A stretch of DNA of 54,278 nucleotides from UBA9076 sp964418835 (GTDB lineage Bacteria; Bacillota_I; Bacilli_A; Erysipelotrichales; Erysipelotrichaceae). The stretch lies in contig CAYQNJ010000009.1 of the NCBI GenBank assembly GCA_964418835.1, forward strand, positions 1 to 54,278, given 5' to 3'. Made by a program: the position numbers and the translations under genes. A model generated the notes under the pieces. It was not told the origin of the DNA. It did no database searches and saw only the letters and a program-made list of their open reading frames with translations. The first letter of the stretch is position 1; each line of letters starts with the position of its first letter. Shown one piece after another: positions 1 to 8,158 of the stretch.

Positions 1-9
1 TTTTATTTT

Positions 10-1284
10 TTAGTTCTTACCTAATAACCTAAACATGTTTTTCTTATATACTTCTACACCCGGTTGATTAAATGGATTTATATCAATCATATAACATGTC
101 ATTGCACATGCTATAAAGAAGTAATAACACATGTAACCAAATGTATAAGGACTATTATCTTCTAAAGTAATAATTAAGTTACTTACACCACCCGTTACTT
201 CATGAGCTTCTAAAGTACCTTCAAAAGCCATTTTATTTACCCAATCTAGACTCTTTCCACTTAGATAATTCATACCATCTTCATTTGCTTCATCATATGG
301 GAATTCCATATCTAACAATGGTTTTTCAACAGTTAATAATGTTTCAAACAATACTTTCTTACCATCTTGAATGAATTGACCTAAACTATGTAAATCTGTA
401 GAGAATGTTGCTGAAGTAGGAAGTATTCCTTTTCCATCTTTACCTTCAGATTCTCCAAATAATTGTTTCCACCATTCAGAAACTAATGTCATATTAGGTT
501 CATATGTCACTAGCATTTCTGCGTCCTTACCTTGGTTTTGTAAAATACGTCTTGCTACTGCATATCTATATGCTGGATTATTATTTAAATCATCAGTATT
601 TAAATCATTATAAGCTTGTTGTAAGCCTTTCATAACTTCTTTAATATTAATACCCATTATTGCCATTGGTAATAATCCAACTGGTGTTATTACTGAATAT
701 CTACCACCAATATCATCAGGTATTACAAATGTTTCATACCCTTCTTTATCCGCAAATGGTTTTAATGCTCCTCTTGCTTTATCTGTTGTTGCTATAATTC
801 TAACTTTACATTCTTCTTTACCATATTTTTCTTCAAAAGCTTGTTTTAAAATTCTAAATGCTAAAGAAGTTTCTGTAGTTGTTCCTGATTTACTAATTAC
901 ATTTAATACAGCACTCTTATCTTTTATATATTCTAGAACTTGGACCATATAAGTACTTGAGAATGTATTTCCAATAAATATAACTTCTGTTTTATTTTTT
1001 GAATAAATACCTTGAATCATTTCAATTGCAGCTCTAGCACCTAGATATGACCCACCAATACCACAAACTAATAATACTTCCGCCTTATCTTTTACATTTT
1101 CAGCAACCTTAAGTATTCTTTCAAATTCTTCTTTATCATAATTATATGGCCAATCAACCCAACCTAAATAATCGTTGCCTGCACCTGTTTTTTCATGGAT
1201 CATTTTATGAATTCTTGTTACATCATTTTGGTAATCATTAATGTTTTCTTTTAAACTAGCATGACTCTCATCGAATTTAATCAT
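10..1284 (-). CDS. pgi: Glucose-6-phosphate isomerase
   Basis: A cytoplasmic glycolytic enzyme that interconverts glucose 6-phosphate and fructose 6-phosphate. The 424-residue protein shows the family's sugar-binding SIS fold features: the phosphate-binding SKSGTTTET segment near residue 132 and the PGI signature DIGGRYSVITPVG near residue 191. It is a little shorter than the roughly 450 residues usual in Bacillus, but both ends look intact. The gene starts one base after the stop codon of the upstream S1-domain gene, so the two are very likely cotranscribed and translationally coupled. Identification is by family motifs and is secure. Confidence 0.96.
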   Translation of the reverse strand: MIKFDESHASLKENINDYQNDVTRIHKMIHEKTGAGNDYLGWVDWPYNYDKEEFERILKVAENVKDKAEVLLVCGIGGSYLGARAAIEMIQGIYSKNKTEVIFIGNTFSSTYMVQVLEYIKDKSAVLNVISKSGTTTETSLAFRILKQAFEEKYGKEECKVRIIATTDKARGALKPFADKEGYETFVIPDDIGGRYSVITPVGLLPMAIMGINIKEVMKGLQQAYNDLNTDDLNNNPAYRYAVARRILQNQGKDAEMLVTYEPNMTLVSEWWKQLFGESEGKDGKGILPTSATFSTDLHSLGQFIQDGKKVLFETLLTVEKPLLDMEFPYDEANEDGMNYLSGKSLDWVNKMAFEGTLEAHEVTGGVSNLIITLEDNSPYTFGYMCYYFFIACAMTCYMIDINPFNQPGVEVYKKNMFRLLGKN

Positions 1285-1285
1285 A

Positions 1286-1642
1286 TTATTTCTCCTTCGC
1301 CTCTTTCATCCATTGTTCCATTTTTTCTTCTAAGGATTTAAATCCTAACTTCATAACTGGTAAACTACCATATTTTAGTGATTTTCTTTCTTTTCTAAAT
1401 CTATTTGGATTCACAGCCTTTAAAGATAATCTAGCTTGTTTACTTTTTTCATCAAAATCAATAACCTTTACTTTTATATGGTCTCCAACATTTACAAAAT
1501 TAGATACATCTTTAACAAAGCCATCACTTATTTCGGAAATATGTACAAGTCCACAAGTCTTATCATTTAGGCTAACAAAAGCACCATAGGGTTGAATTCC
1601 AGTTATTACACCTTCAACAATTTCGCCTATTTTATATTGCAT
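1286..1642 (-). CDS. S1 RNA-binding domain protein (YugI/CvfD-like)
   Basis: A 118-residue protein made of one N-terminal S1 (OB-fold) RNA-binding domain, residues about 3-75 (GEIVEGVITGIQPYGAFVSL, then GLVHISEIS), followed by a basic tail. Members of this family in Firmicutes (general stress protein 13 / CvfD) bind RNA or ribosomes and affect translation in the cold or in virulence. The start ATG has an AGGAGG-type site just upstream. It is the first gene of a two-gene unit with pgi. The precise RNA target cannot be read from the sequence. Confidence 0.85.
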   Translation of the reverse strand: MQYKIGEIVEGVITGIQPYGAFVSLNDKTCGLVHISEISDGFVKDVSNFVNVGDHIKVKVIDFDEKSKQARLSLKAVNPNRFRKERKSLKYGSLPVMKLGFKSLEEKMEQWMKEAKEK

Positions 1643-1720
1643 AAAGCCTCCTATCTCAAAATTAGTATATCATAGCATTTCTAATTTATGCTATACTTTA
1701 AAAGTTAGGAGTTTCACATC

Positions 1721-2182
1721 ATGTTTGAATATATGTATCCGTTTTGGGCATCGTTAATAGCCCTAGTTTCCGCACAATTTTTAAAACCAGTTATTCACTT
1801 AATTAAATATAAAGAATGGGATATTTGGATTGCTAGAGAAAGTGGTGGGTTTCCAAGTTCTCACTCAGCTTTAGTATCCGCATTAACCTTATCAGTAGGA
1901 TTAAGAGAAGGTTTTTCTTCTCCTCTTTTTGCGGTTACAGCATCATTTTCAATCATTATTATTTATGATGCTGCTAATGTTAGATATTATTCAGGACAAA
2001 ATATAAAGTTAACACAACAAATTGCAAAAGATTTCTTAGACTATACAAACAATAAGTATGACAATCCTATCTATCACTCTAGATTAAAAGATGTTCTAGG
2101 ACATAGGTGGTTTGAAGTGCTTGGTGGAATCATTTGGGGTGTAATTATTGCTTCAGTAATGTATTATTTTAATATGAGGTGA
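1721..2182 (+). CDS. Divergent PAP2 family integral membrane protein (YuiD-like)
   Basis: A 153-residue membrane protein of the divergent PAP2 (DUF212) family. It shows the family motifs SGGFPSSHSALVSAL near residues 41-55 and LGHRWFEVLGGIIWG near the C-terminus, with about four hydrophobic segments. The PSSH and GHR elements resemble the phosphatase motifs of acid phosphatases, so a lipid-phosphate phosphatase role is possible, but no substrate is established for this subgroup. The ATG follows a GGAG site at spacing 9. It is transcribed divergently from the S1-domain gene and is followed 4 bases later by the NifU-like gene, so the two are probably one operon. Confidence 0.85.
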   Translation: MFEYMYPFWASLIALVSAQFLKPVIHLIKYKEWDIWIARESGGFPSSHSALVSALTLSVGLREGFSSPLFAVTASFSIIIIYDAANVRYYSGQNIKLTQQIAKDFLDYTNNKYDNPIYHSRLKDVLGHRWFEVLGGIIWGVIIASVMYYFNMR

Positions 2183-2186
2183 TTAT

Positions 2187-2417
2187 ATGAGTGATGTAAT
2201 TGAAAGAATTGAGTTTACTATAAATAAAATCAGACCATATATAAGAAGAGATGGTGGAGATGTTGAATTTGTAGATTTCTCAAATGGTGTAGTTACAATA
2301 AGAATGCATGGAGCATGTGTTGGATGTCATGCACTAGACTCTACAATAAGTGATGGTATTGAAGCTATCTTACTTGATGAAGTACCAGAAGTAGAAAGTG
2401 TAAAACTAGCAAATTAA
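2187..2417 (+). CDS. NifU-like C-terminal domain iron-sulfur scaffold protein
   Basis: A 76-residue protein that is a single NifU C-terminal domain. It carries the family's IRRDGGDVEFV segment (residues 19-29) and the cluster-ligating CVGC pair near residue 44. Such stand-alone domains (YutI-like) act as carriers that hand Fe-S clusters to target proteins in the cytoplasm. The ribosome binding site GAGGTG lies inside the last codons of the upstream PAP2-like gene. An intrinsic terminator follows 9 bases after the stop. Confidence 0.92.
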   Translation: MSDVIERIEFTINKIRPYIRRDGGDVEFVDFSNGVVTIRMHGACVGCHALDSTISDGIEAILLDEVPEVESVKLAN

Positions 2418-2426
2418 TCAAACTTA

Positions 2427-2459
2427 AAATGAATTTTAATTAATAAAATTCATTTTTTT
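2427..2459 (+). terminator. Intrinsic terminator after NifU-like gene
   Basis: An 11-bp inverted repeat (AAATGAATTTT at 2427-2437 and AAAATTCATTT at 2445-2455) with a 7-base loop is followed by a run of T. It ends the PAP2-like/NifU-like unit and insulates glnN. Confidence 0.85.
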
Positions 2460-2530
2460 AATGTTTTTATTAATTTATTTACAAATTTTGCAAATAAATT
2501 TGAATTATTGTTATATTTTTTGATTTTTCA

Positions 2531-2577
2531 TTGACATGATTACCTCATAGTTGTTTAATTATTTCATTAAGAGGTAA
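2531..2577 (+). promoter_or_regulatory. glnN promoter with a flanking inverted repeat
   Basis: A sigma-A-type promoter is visible: TTGACA at 2531-2536, a 17-base spacer and TTTAAT at 2554-2559, leaving a leader of only about 20 bases before the glnN ATG at 2583. An exact 7-bp inverted repeat, TTACCTC at 2540-2546 and GAGGTAA at 2571-2577, places one arm in the promoter spacer and the other over the ribosome binding site. The repeat could be an operator for a nitrogen regulator; that role is inference. Confidence 0.6.
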
Positions 2578-2582
2578 CTTAT

Positions 2583-4682
2583 ATGATAAATGAAAATGCT
2601 TTTAAGGATTTTGGTTCATTAGTGTTTCACGAAAGATTAATGGAAGAAAGACTACCTAGACCTGTTTATGTTTCATGGAAACAAACAATCGCAAAAGAAG
2701 GAACATTAGATAGACCGACAGCTGATGCAATAGCTCATGCTATGAAAAGGTGGGCTTTAGAAAATGGTGTTACTCATTTTACTCATTGGTTTCATCCAAT
2801 GACAGCAACAACTGCAGAAAAACATGAATCATTTGTTGAGCCAGGTGAAAATGGTGAACCACTACTTAGATTTTCTGGTAAATCATTAATCAAGGGTGAA
2901 TCAGATGCTTCTAGTTTTCCAAGTGGAGGCTTAAGAGCAACATTTGAAGCCAGAGGATATACATACTGGGATTTTACTTCTCCTGCATTTATAAAAGATA
3001 CTGTACTATGTATTCCTACAGTATTTGTTTCTTATAATGGTGAAGCACTAGATAAAAAAGCACCCTTATTAAAATCTATAGAAGCAATTAGTAAAGCAAG
3101 TACTAGGGTTGTAAATATATTTGGTGATAAGGATGTTAAATACTGCACTCCTATGGCTGGTTTAGAACAAGAATACTTCCTTATTGATAAATCATATTTT
3201 GATAAAAGATTAGATTTAATGCTTGCAGGAAGAACTTTATTTGGAGCACCTGCTCCTAAAGGTCAAGAACTAGATGAACATTACTTTGGTAGTATTCCTT
3301 ATAGAGTTTCTTGCTTTATGAAAGAAGTTAACCAAGAATTATGGAAACTAGGTATATATGCTAAAGCAGAACATAATGAAGCAGCTCCTGCACAATTTGA
3401 ATTAGCTCCAATATTTTCTAATGTTAATATTGCAATAGATCAAAACCAAATAATTATGGATGTTTTAAGAAAAACTGCCGAAAAACATAATCTTGCATGT
3501 CTTCTTCATGAAAAACCGTTTTCAGGTATAAATGGTTCTGGAAAACATAATAATTATTCTATTGTGACTGATGATGGACAAAACTTATTTTCTCCTGGTG
3601 ATAAACCTGCAGAAAACATTAGATTCTTAGTCTTTATTTGTTCATTTATTAAAGCGGTTGATAAATATCCAGAAATACTAAGAATGGCCGCAAGTGGAGC
3701 TGGAAATGACCATAGACTAGGTTCTAGTGAAGCACCTCCAGCAATAATATCTATTTACTTAGGTAGTTACATCGAATCTGTTTTATACAATATTTATAGA
3801 AAAGATAATACTGCAATTAATAATCAAATTAATAAAAACTTTAATCCTGTCAATGGTTTATCTTATATACCTCATGATAATGCAGATAGAAACAGAACCT
3901 CCCCTATTGCATTCACTGGAAATAAATTTGAATTTAGAATGTTAGGATCATCATTAAGCGCATCCTTAGTTAACACTGTATTAAACAGCATTATGGCAGA
4001 AGCACTTAATGAAGTAGCTGACAAGTTAGAAGGTATTAAATATATACAAGATGTTAGAGATAAAGCTTTAGATATCTGCCAAGATATGATTGAAAAACAT
4101 AAGAGAATAATATTCTCTGGAGATGGTTATTCATCAGAATGGGTTAAAGAAGCAAAACGTAGAGGATTACCAAATATTAAATCATTCATAGAATCAGTTC
4201 CTCATTTATTAGATGAAAAAAGCATAAATCTATTTACTTCATTAAATATTTATAGCGAAAAAGAATTAAGAGCACATGAAGATATATTAGCTGAATTATA
4301 TTTAAAAACTATTGAGATTGAAGCTAAAACATTAGTTCAAATGGTAAATACTGAATTACTTCCTATAATTGTAAATGAATTAAAACACTATGGAGAAACA
4401 TATAACCTATGTGGTAAATTAACTCCTAAGTATGTATTAGATAAAATAAAAGAAGTTTCTAATTACTTAGAAACAATCAATACTAAAACTATAGAGTTAG
4501 AAGAATGTGTTAATGAGATATCTAAAGTACAATACACTTATGAAAAAGCACTAAGATGTCACAATGAAATATGCCCGTTAATGATAGAAATAAGAAATGC
4601 TTTAGATTCATTTGAAAAAATAGCATCACATGATATTTATACAATACCTACATATTCAGAAATGTTGTATCAAAAACTATAA
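2583..4682 (+). CDS. glnN: Glutamine synthetase type III
   Basis: A cytoplasmic ATP-dependent enzyme that joins ammonia to glutamate, the entry point of nitrogen assimilation. The 699-residue length is that of the GSIII class (about 700) and far exceeds GSI (about 445). Class features are seen: FPSGGLRATFEARGYTYWD near residue 114, GLEQEYFLID near 198 (metal-ligand glutamates), EHNEAAPAQFELAPI near 265, and SGINGSGKHNNYS near 317. No glnR or glnA lies nearby. The gene stands alone with its own promoter and ends in a hairpin shared with the convergent amylase gene. Confidence 0.97.
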   Translation: MINENAFKDFGSLVFHERLMEERLPRPVYVSWKQTIAKEGTLDRPTADAIAHAMKRWALENGVTHFTHWFHPMTATTAEKHESFVEPGENGEPLLRFSGKSLIKGESDASSFPSGGLRATFEARGYTYWDFTSPAFIKDTVLCIPTVFVSYNGEALDKKAPLLKSIEAISKASTRVVNIFGDKDVKYCTPMAGLEQEYFLIDKSYFDKRLDLMLAGRTLFGAPAPKGQELDEHYFGSIPYRVSCFMKEVNQELWKLGIYAKAEHNEAAPAQFELAPIFSNVNIAIDQNQIIMDVLRKTAEKHNLACLLHEKPFSGINGSGKHNNYSIVTDDGQNLFSPGDKPAENIRFLVFICSFIKAVDKYPEILRMAASGAGNDHRLGSSEAPPAIISIYLGSYIESVLYNIYRKDNTAINNQINKNFNPVNGLSYIPHDNADRNRTSPIAFTGNKFEFRMLGSSLSASLVNTVLNSIMAEALNEVADKLEGIKYIQDVRDKALDICQDMIEKHKRIIFSGDGYSSEWVKEAKRRGLPNIKSFIESVPHLLDEKSINLFTSLNIYSEKELRAHEDILAELYLKTIEIEAKTLVQMVNTELLPIIVNELKHYGETYNLCGKLTPKYVLDKIKEVSNYLETINTKTIELEECVNEISKVQYTYEKALRCHNEICPLMIEIRNALDSFEKIASHDIYTIPTYSEMLYQKL

Positions 4683-4704
4683 AAAGTCGCTAAAGCGACT
4701 TTTT
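4681..4704. terminator. Shared bidirectional terminator of glnN and amylase
   Basis: A 10-bp perfect inverted repeat, AAAAAGTCGC and GCGACTTTTT around a 4-base loop, works in both directions because each arm supplies a T run. The stop codons of both convergent genes (TAA at 4680-4682, and TAG at 4690-4692 on the minus strand) lie at or inside the hairpin. Confidence 0.9.
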
Positions 4705-6138
4705 ATTTATCCATCCACTAACACTTCCAGCACTTACTGGAAATATACCAAAACCTTCCTCATCTATAATTACTTCTTCTAAATTATTACCCAAATAATC
4801 TATATAAGTATTATTTGATTCTTCTTTTCCTATAAACATTCTTTTTTCATTTATATCTTTACTACTTATGATAACTGCTAATTTATTTTTATTATTTTCA
4901 TCACCATTTCTTACAAAACCAATACAACTAGGATCATCAAAATAATCATCTTGACTTCCATATGCATAACTTTTTCTTAATAAAAGTAATTTTTCTAATT
5001 TATCTTTCATTCCATTATAACTTTTACCATCACCTATTTTATTGTAGTCACCATAGAAAACACATGGATAACCATCTTTTCTAAGTAATATTAAAGAATA
5101 TGCAATCTGTCTAAACCAATCATCAACCCAAGATTGAAGTGATTGTCCTTTTTGAGTGTCATGATTATCCACAAAAGATACTGACATAACTGGATTGTAT
5201 TTAACTATTGTATTATCAAATATAGTTCTTAGATCATAATCAGGATTTAGTGATGCTTGTTGGAAATTAAAATGTAATTGAACATCAAACAAATCAATTT
5301 TACCTGTAGTTTCATCTATATATTGTTTTAATTTATCTTTATCAGAAACCCAATACTCACCTACTGAATAAAATTTATTATTTGTATTTTTTAGTATATA
5401 TTTATTTAACTCATCTATAAAATTAGCATCTATATGCTTAATCGCATCATATCTAAACCCATCAACTTTAGTTTCATTTATAAACCATTTAGCCCAACTA
5501 AATAGTTCATCTTTTACTTCTTGATTATTATGATCAATATCAGAAAACATAAGATAATCATAATTTCCATGTTCACTAGATACTGCCCAACTCCATCCTT
5601 TATCTTTTCCTACAATCCTATATATTCCCTTTTTCTTTTTAATTTCATCATAATCTACACCACTAAAATGATTATAGTTCCATTTAAAAGAGGAATATTT
5701 ATTATTTCTTTCTTTGAATAAAAACTTAGTCCATCCTTTTATCTTTTCTTTTTTACTAAGATCATAATTTCTATTATCATTGGATACCTCAACTGCCATA
5801 AACTCTTCTGTTTCATCAGCTCCTGCTTTATGGTTTAATACAACATCACTGTAAACACTAAGACCTAAAACATGTGCTTCATTAATTAAATCTAATAATT
5901 CGTGTTTTGTACCATACTTAGTTCTAATTGTTCCTTTTTGATTAAACTCTCCTAAATCATACAAATCATATATTCCATAACCTACATCATTTGTTCCTAA
6001 ACCCTTAAACACTGGAGGTAACCAAATTGCGGTTATACCTAAATCTTTAATATGTTTTAAATCATTTTTTATATTAATATAATGTTTTCCATCATCTACT
6101 AAATACCATTCAAATGTTTGTAATAAAACTCCATTCAT
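4690..6138 (-). CDS. Cytoplasmic alpha-amylase (GH13)
   Basis: A glycoside hydrolase family 13 alpha-amylase acting on alpha-1,4-glucans. Starting at the ATG at 6138 gives 482 residues; an upstream ATG at 6153 overlaps the GGGAGG ribosome binding site and is rejected. All GH13 conserved regions are present: DVVLNH (residues 98-103), GFRYDAIKH with nucleophile D231, GEYW with acid/base E261, and VDNHD with D327. There is no signal peptide, so it should act inside the cell on glycogen or imported maltodextrin, like the cytoplasmic AmyS/AmyA group. It is a single gene, divergent from metK. Confidence 0.93.
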   Translation of the reverse strand: MNGVLLQTFEWYLVDDGKHYINIKNDLKHIKDLGITAIWLPPVFKGLGTNDVGYGIYDLYDLGEFNQKGTIRTKYGTKHELLDLINEAHVLGLSVYSDVVLNHKAGADETEEFMAVEVSNDNRNYDLSKKEKIKGWTKFLFKERNNKYSSFKWNYNHFSGVDYDEIKKKKGIYRIVGKDKGWSWAVSSEHGNYDYLMFSDIDHNNQEVKDELFSWAKWFINETKVDGFRYDAIKHIDANFIDELNKYILKNTNNKFYSVGEYWVSDKDKLKQYIDETTGKIDLFDVQLHFNFQQASLNPDYDLRTIFDNTIVKYNPVMSVSFVDNHDTQKGQSLQSWVDDWFRQIAYSLILLRKDGYPCVFYGDYNKIGDGKSYNGMKDKLEKLLLLRKSYAYGSQDDYFDDPSCIGFVRNGDENNKNKLAVIISSKDINEKRMFIGKEESNNTYIDYLGNNLEEVIIDEEGFGIFPVSAGSVSGWINKKSL

Positions 6139-6182
6139 AATAAAACCTCCCATTGTTTATTTTAACTTAATTTTAATTAATA

Positions 6183-6212
6183 TTGACACTTTAGTGATTA
6201 AATGATTATATT
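6183..6212 (+). promoter_or_regulatory. metK promoter
   Basis: TTGACA at 6183-6188 and TATATT at 6207-6212 are separated by 18 bases, a good sigma-A match. Transcription would begin near 6219, exactly where the riboswitch aptamer begins. Confidence 0.8.
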
Positions 6213-6218
6213 AATATG

Positions 6219-6310
6219 TCTTTTATCAAGAATGAGTTAGAGAGTTAGCTCTATGATCTCATACCAACCTCTAGTAAGGTGGTAATGCTAACAACGATGA
6301 AGAAACAGCG
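6219..6310 (+). promoter_or_regulatory. SAM-I (S-box) riboswitch aptamer, slightly divergent
   Basis: The leader follows the S-box pattern in order: P1 5' strand CTTTTATC then AAGA; a P2 arm ATGAG...CTCAT containing a kink-turn-like TATGATC; ACCAACC; a short P3 CCT...AGG; GGTGGTAAT; and the P1 3' strand GATGAAG, which pairs with the opening strand over about 7 bp. It sits directly upstream of metK, a classic target that is switched off when SAM is abundant. The P3/P4 part is shorter than in Bacillus examples. A covariance-model search for SAM-I would confirm it; the SMK (SAM-III) box is a less likely alternative. Confidence 0.8.
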
Positions 6311-6326
6311 TATATAGACAATATTG

Positions 6327-6351
6327 CTCTTTCTTTAAGAAGAGTTTTTTA
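6327..6351 (+). terminator. Riboswitch-controlled terminator in the metK leader
   Basis: A 6-bp stem opening with CTCTT and closing with AAGAG is followed by a T run, between the aptamer and the metK ribosome binding site. It is the expected expression platform for OFF control by SAM. Confidence 0.7.
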
Positions 6352-6378
6352 TTTGAAAAAGACATAAGGAGGAGAAAT

Positions 6379-7476
6379 ATGAATAAAACATTTTTTACAA
6401 GTGAATCAGTTACTGTAGGACATCCAGATAAAATATGTGATACTATCGCAGATTCAATACTAGATGCTGCATTAACTCAAGATTCAAACAGCCATATGGC
6501 AGTAGAAGCCACAATCAAAGATGACTTTATATTTGTTTATGGAGAAGCTAATACAAAGGCAATATTAGATTATGAAGATATTGCAAAAAAAGTATTAAAA
6601 GATATTGGTTATACAGAAGATTACAAAGTAATGGTTAAGGTGTCTAATCAATCTTCAGAAATTAACAATGCAGTATCTAATGATACTGTATCTGCAGGTG
6701 ATCAAGGGATTATGTTTGGTTATGCCACAAATGAAACAAAAGAATATATGCCTTTATCAATTTTATTAGCTCACAAACTTGCAAAACAATTAGAAGATGT
6801 TAGGAAAAGTGATTCTAACTCACCTTTAAGACCTGATGGTAAATCTCAAGTTACTGTTGAATATGAAAACAATAAAATCAAAAGAATAGATACTATTGTT
6901 GTATCTACTCAACACATTAAAGATATAACTCAAGAAGAATTAAAAAAATATGTTTACAAAAATATAATTGAACCAATTGTTGATAAATCATTAGTTGATG
7001 AAAACACTAAATATATCATTAATCCAAGTGGAAGTTTTATTCTTGGTGGAAGTTTTGGAGATAGTGGAACCACAGGTAGAAAAATAGTAGTTGATACATA
7101 TGGTGGTGCAGGAAGAATTGGAGGAGGATGTTTTTCAAGTAAAGACCCTTCTAAGGTAGATAGAAGTGCTGCTTATTATTCTAGGTATGTTGCTAAAAGT
7201 ATAGTTGCTGCTGGTTTATGTGATAAATTAGAAATTCAATTATCTTATGCAATTGGTATGTCAAAACCTTTATCTATAATGATTGACACATTTAACACAA
7301 ATAAAGTAAGTGAAGAAAAGATAATTGAAACTATAAACAATAACTTTGATTTTACAGTTTCAAATATAATAAATGAATTAAATTTAAAAAATCCAATCTA
7401 TGCTAAAACAGCTTCATATGGTCATTTTGGTAGAGATGAATTTCCTTGGGAAAAAATAAAACAATTAAATAGTTAA
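6379..7476 (+). CDS. metK: S-adenosylmethionine synthetase
   Basis: The enzyme makes S-adenosylmethionine from methionine and ATP in the cytoplasm. The 365-residue protein shows the N-terminal ATP-binding GHPDKICDTIADSILDA (about 14-30), the signature GDQGIMFGYA near 112 and the phosphate-binding GGGCFSSKDPSKVDRSAAY near 247. Two positions vary from the usual text (SEGHPDK reads TVGHPDK; GAFSGKD reads GCFSSKD). It is slightly shorter than the common 380-400 residues. AAGGAGGAG lies just before the ATG. Control is by the SAM riboswitch upstream. Confidence 0.95.
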   Translation: MNKTFFTSESVTVGHPDKICDTIADSILDAALTQDSNSHMAVEATIKDDFIFVYGEANTKAILDYEDIAKKVLKDIGYTEDYKVMVKVSNQSSEINNAVSNDTVSAGDQGIMFGYATNETKEYMPLSILLAHKLAKQLEDVRKSDSNSPLRPDGKSQVTVEYENNKIKRIDTIVVSTQHIKDITQEELKKYVYKNIIEPIVDKSLVDENTKYIINPSGSFILGGSFGDSGTTGRKIVVDTYGGAGRIGGGCFSSKDPSKVDRSAAYYSRYVAKSIVAAGLCDKLEIQLSYAIGMSKPLSIMIDTFNTNKVSEEKIIETINNNFDFTVSNIINELNLKNPIYAKTASYGHFGRDEFPWEKIKQLNS

Positions 7477-7510
7477 TAATGTTATTATTTGTATAATAGG
7501 AGGATTGATT

Positions 7511-8128
7511 ATGAAGGTTTTATTAATTAATGGAAGTCCACATCTAGATGGTTGTACATTTACTGCATTAAATGAAGTAGCAACAACCTTAAACAAAGAA
7601 GATATTGAAACAGAAATAATACACATTGGAAATAAAAACATAAGGGGTTGTATTTCTTGTTTCAAGTGTAGATCTACTGGGGTTTGTGTTTTTGATGATG
7701 AAGTAAACGTTATCGCAAAGAAATTTGAAGAATGTGATGGTTTAATAGTAGGTTCCCCTACTTACTTTGCTGGTCCAAACGGTACTTTAGTTTCATTTTT
7801 AGATAGACTATTCTTTAGTACACAATTTAATAAATCAATGAAAGTTGGTGCTTGTATATCTAGCGCTAGAAGAGCTGGAAATACTTCTGTATTTGATCAA
7901 TTAAATAAATACTTTACAATTTCTAATATGCCTATTGTATCAAGCCAATATTGGAATATGACATTTGGATATAATAAAGAAGATGCATTATCAGATTTAG
8001 AAGGAATGCAAACAATGAGAACATTGGGTTTAAATATGGCATTTCTAATTAAAAGTATTTATTTAGGAAAAGAAAAATATGGAATCCCTGAAAGAGAAAA
8101 GAAAGTAAATACAAATTTTATAAAGTAA
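7511..8128 (+). CDS. NADPH-dependent FMN reductase / flavodoxin-like oxidoreductase
   Basis: A 205-residue protein of the NADPH-dependent FMN reductase family. The start at ATG 7511 follows AGGAGG; a TTG at 7505 is too close to that site. The N-terminal LLINGSPH is the FMN phosphate loop, and GSPTYFAGPNG near 78 is the second flavin loop. A CISCFKC cluster with a further cysteine (residues about 46-58) is typical of the iron-sulfur-flavoprotein-like members. The substrate is unknown. It lies 34 bases after metK and may read through from it; no separate promoter is obvious. Confidence 0.82.
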   Translation: MKVLLINGSPHLDGCTFTALNEVATTLNKEDIETEIIHIGNKNIRGCISCFKCRSTGVCVFDDEVNVIAKKFEECDGLIVGSPTYFAGPNGTLVSFLDRLFFSTQFNKSMKVGACISSARRAGNTSVFDQLNKYFTISNMPIVSSQYWNMTFGYNKEDALSDLEGMQTMRTLGLNMAFLIKSIYLGKEKYGIPEREKKVNTNFIK

Positions 8129-8156
8129 AAGGTGTAACCCATAAGTTACACCTTTT
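8127..8156. terminator. Bidirectional terminator between the flavin oxidoreductase and ileS
   Basis: AAAAGGTGTAAC at 8127-8138 and GTTACACCTTTT at 8145-8156 form a 12-bp stem with a 6-base loop, with T or A runs at both ends. It can end both convergent genes. Confidence 0.9.
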
Positions 8157-8158
8157 CA

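Noticed and set aside
5521..5721. Plus-strand frame opposite the amylase gene
   Set aside because: It is an antisense shadow of a clearly coding minus-strand gene with no similarity to known proteins.
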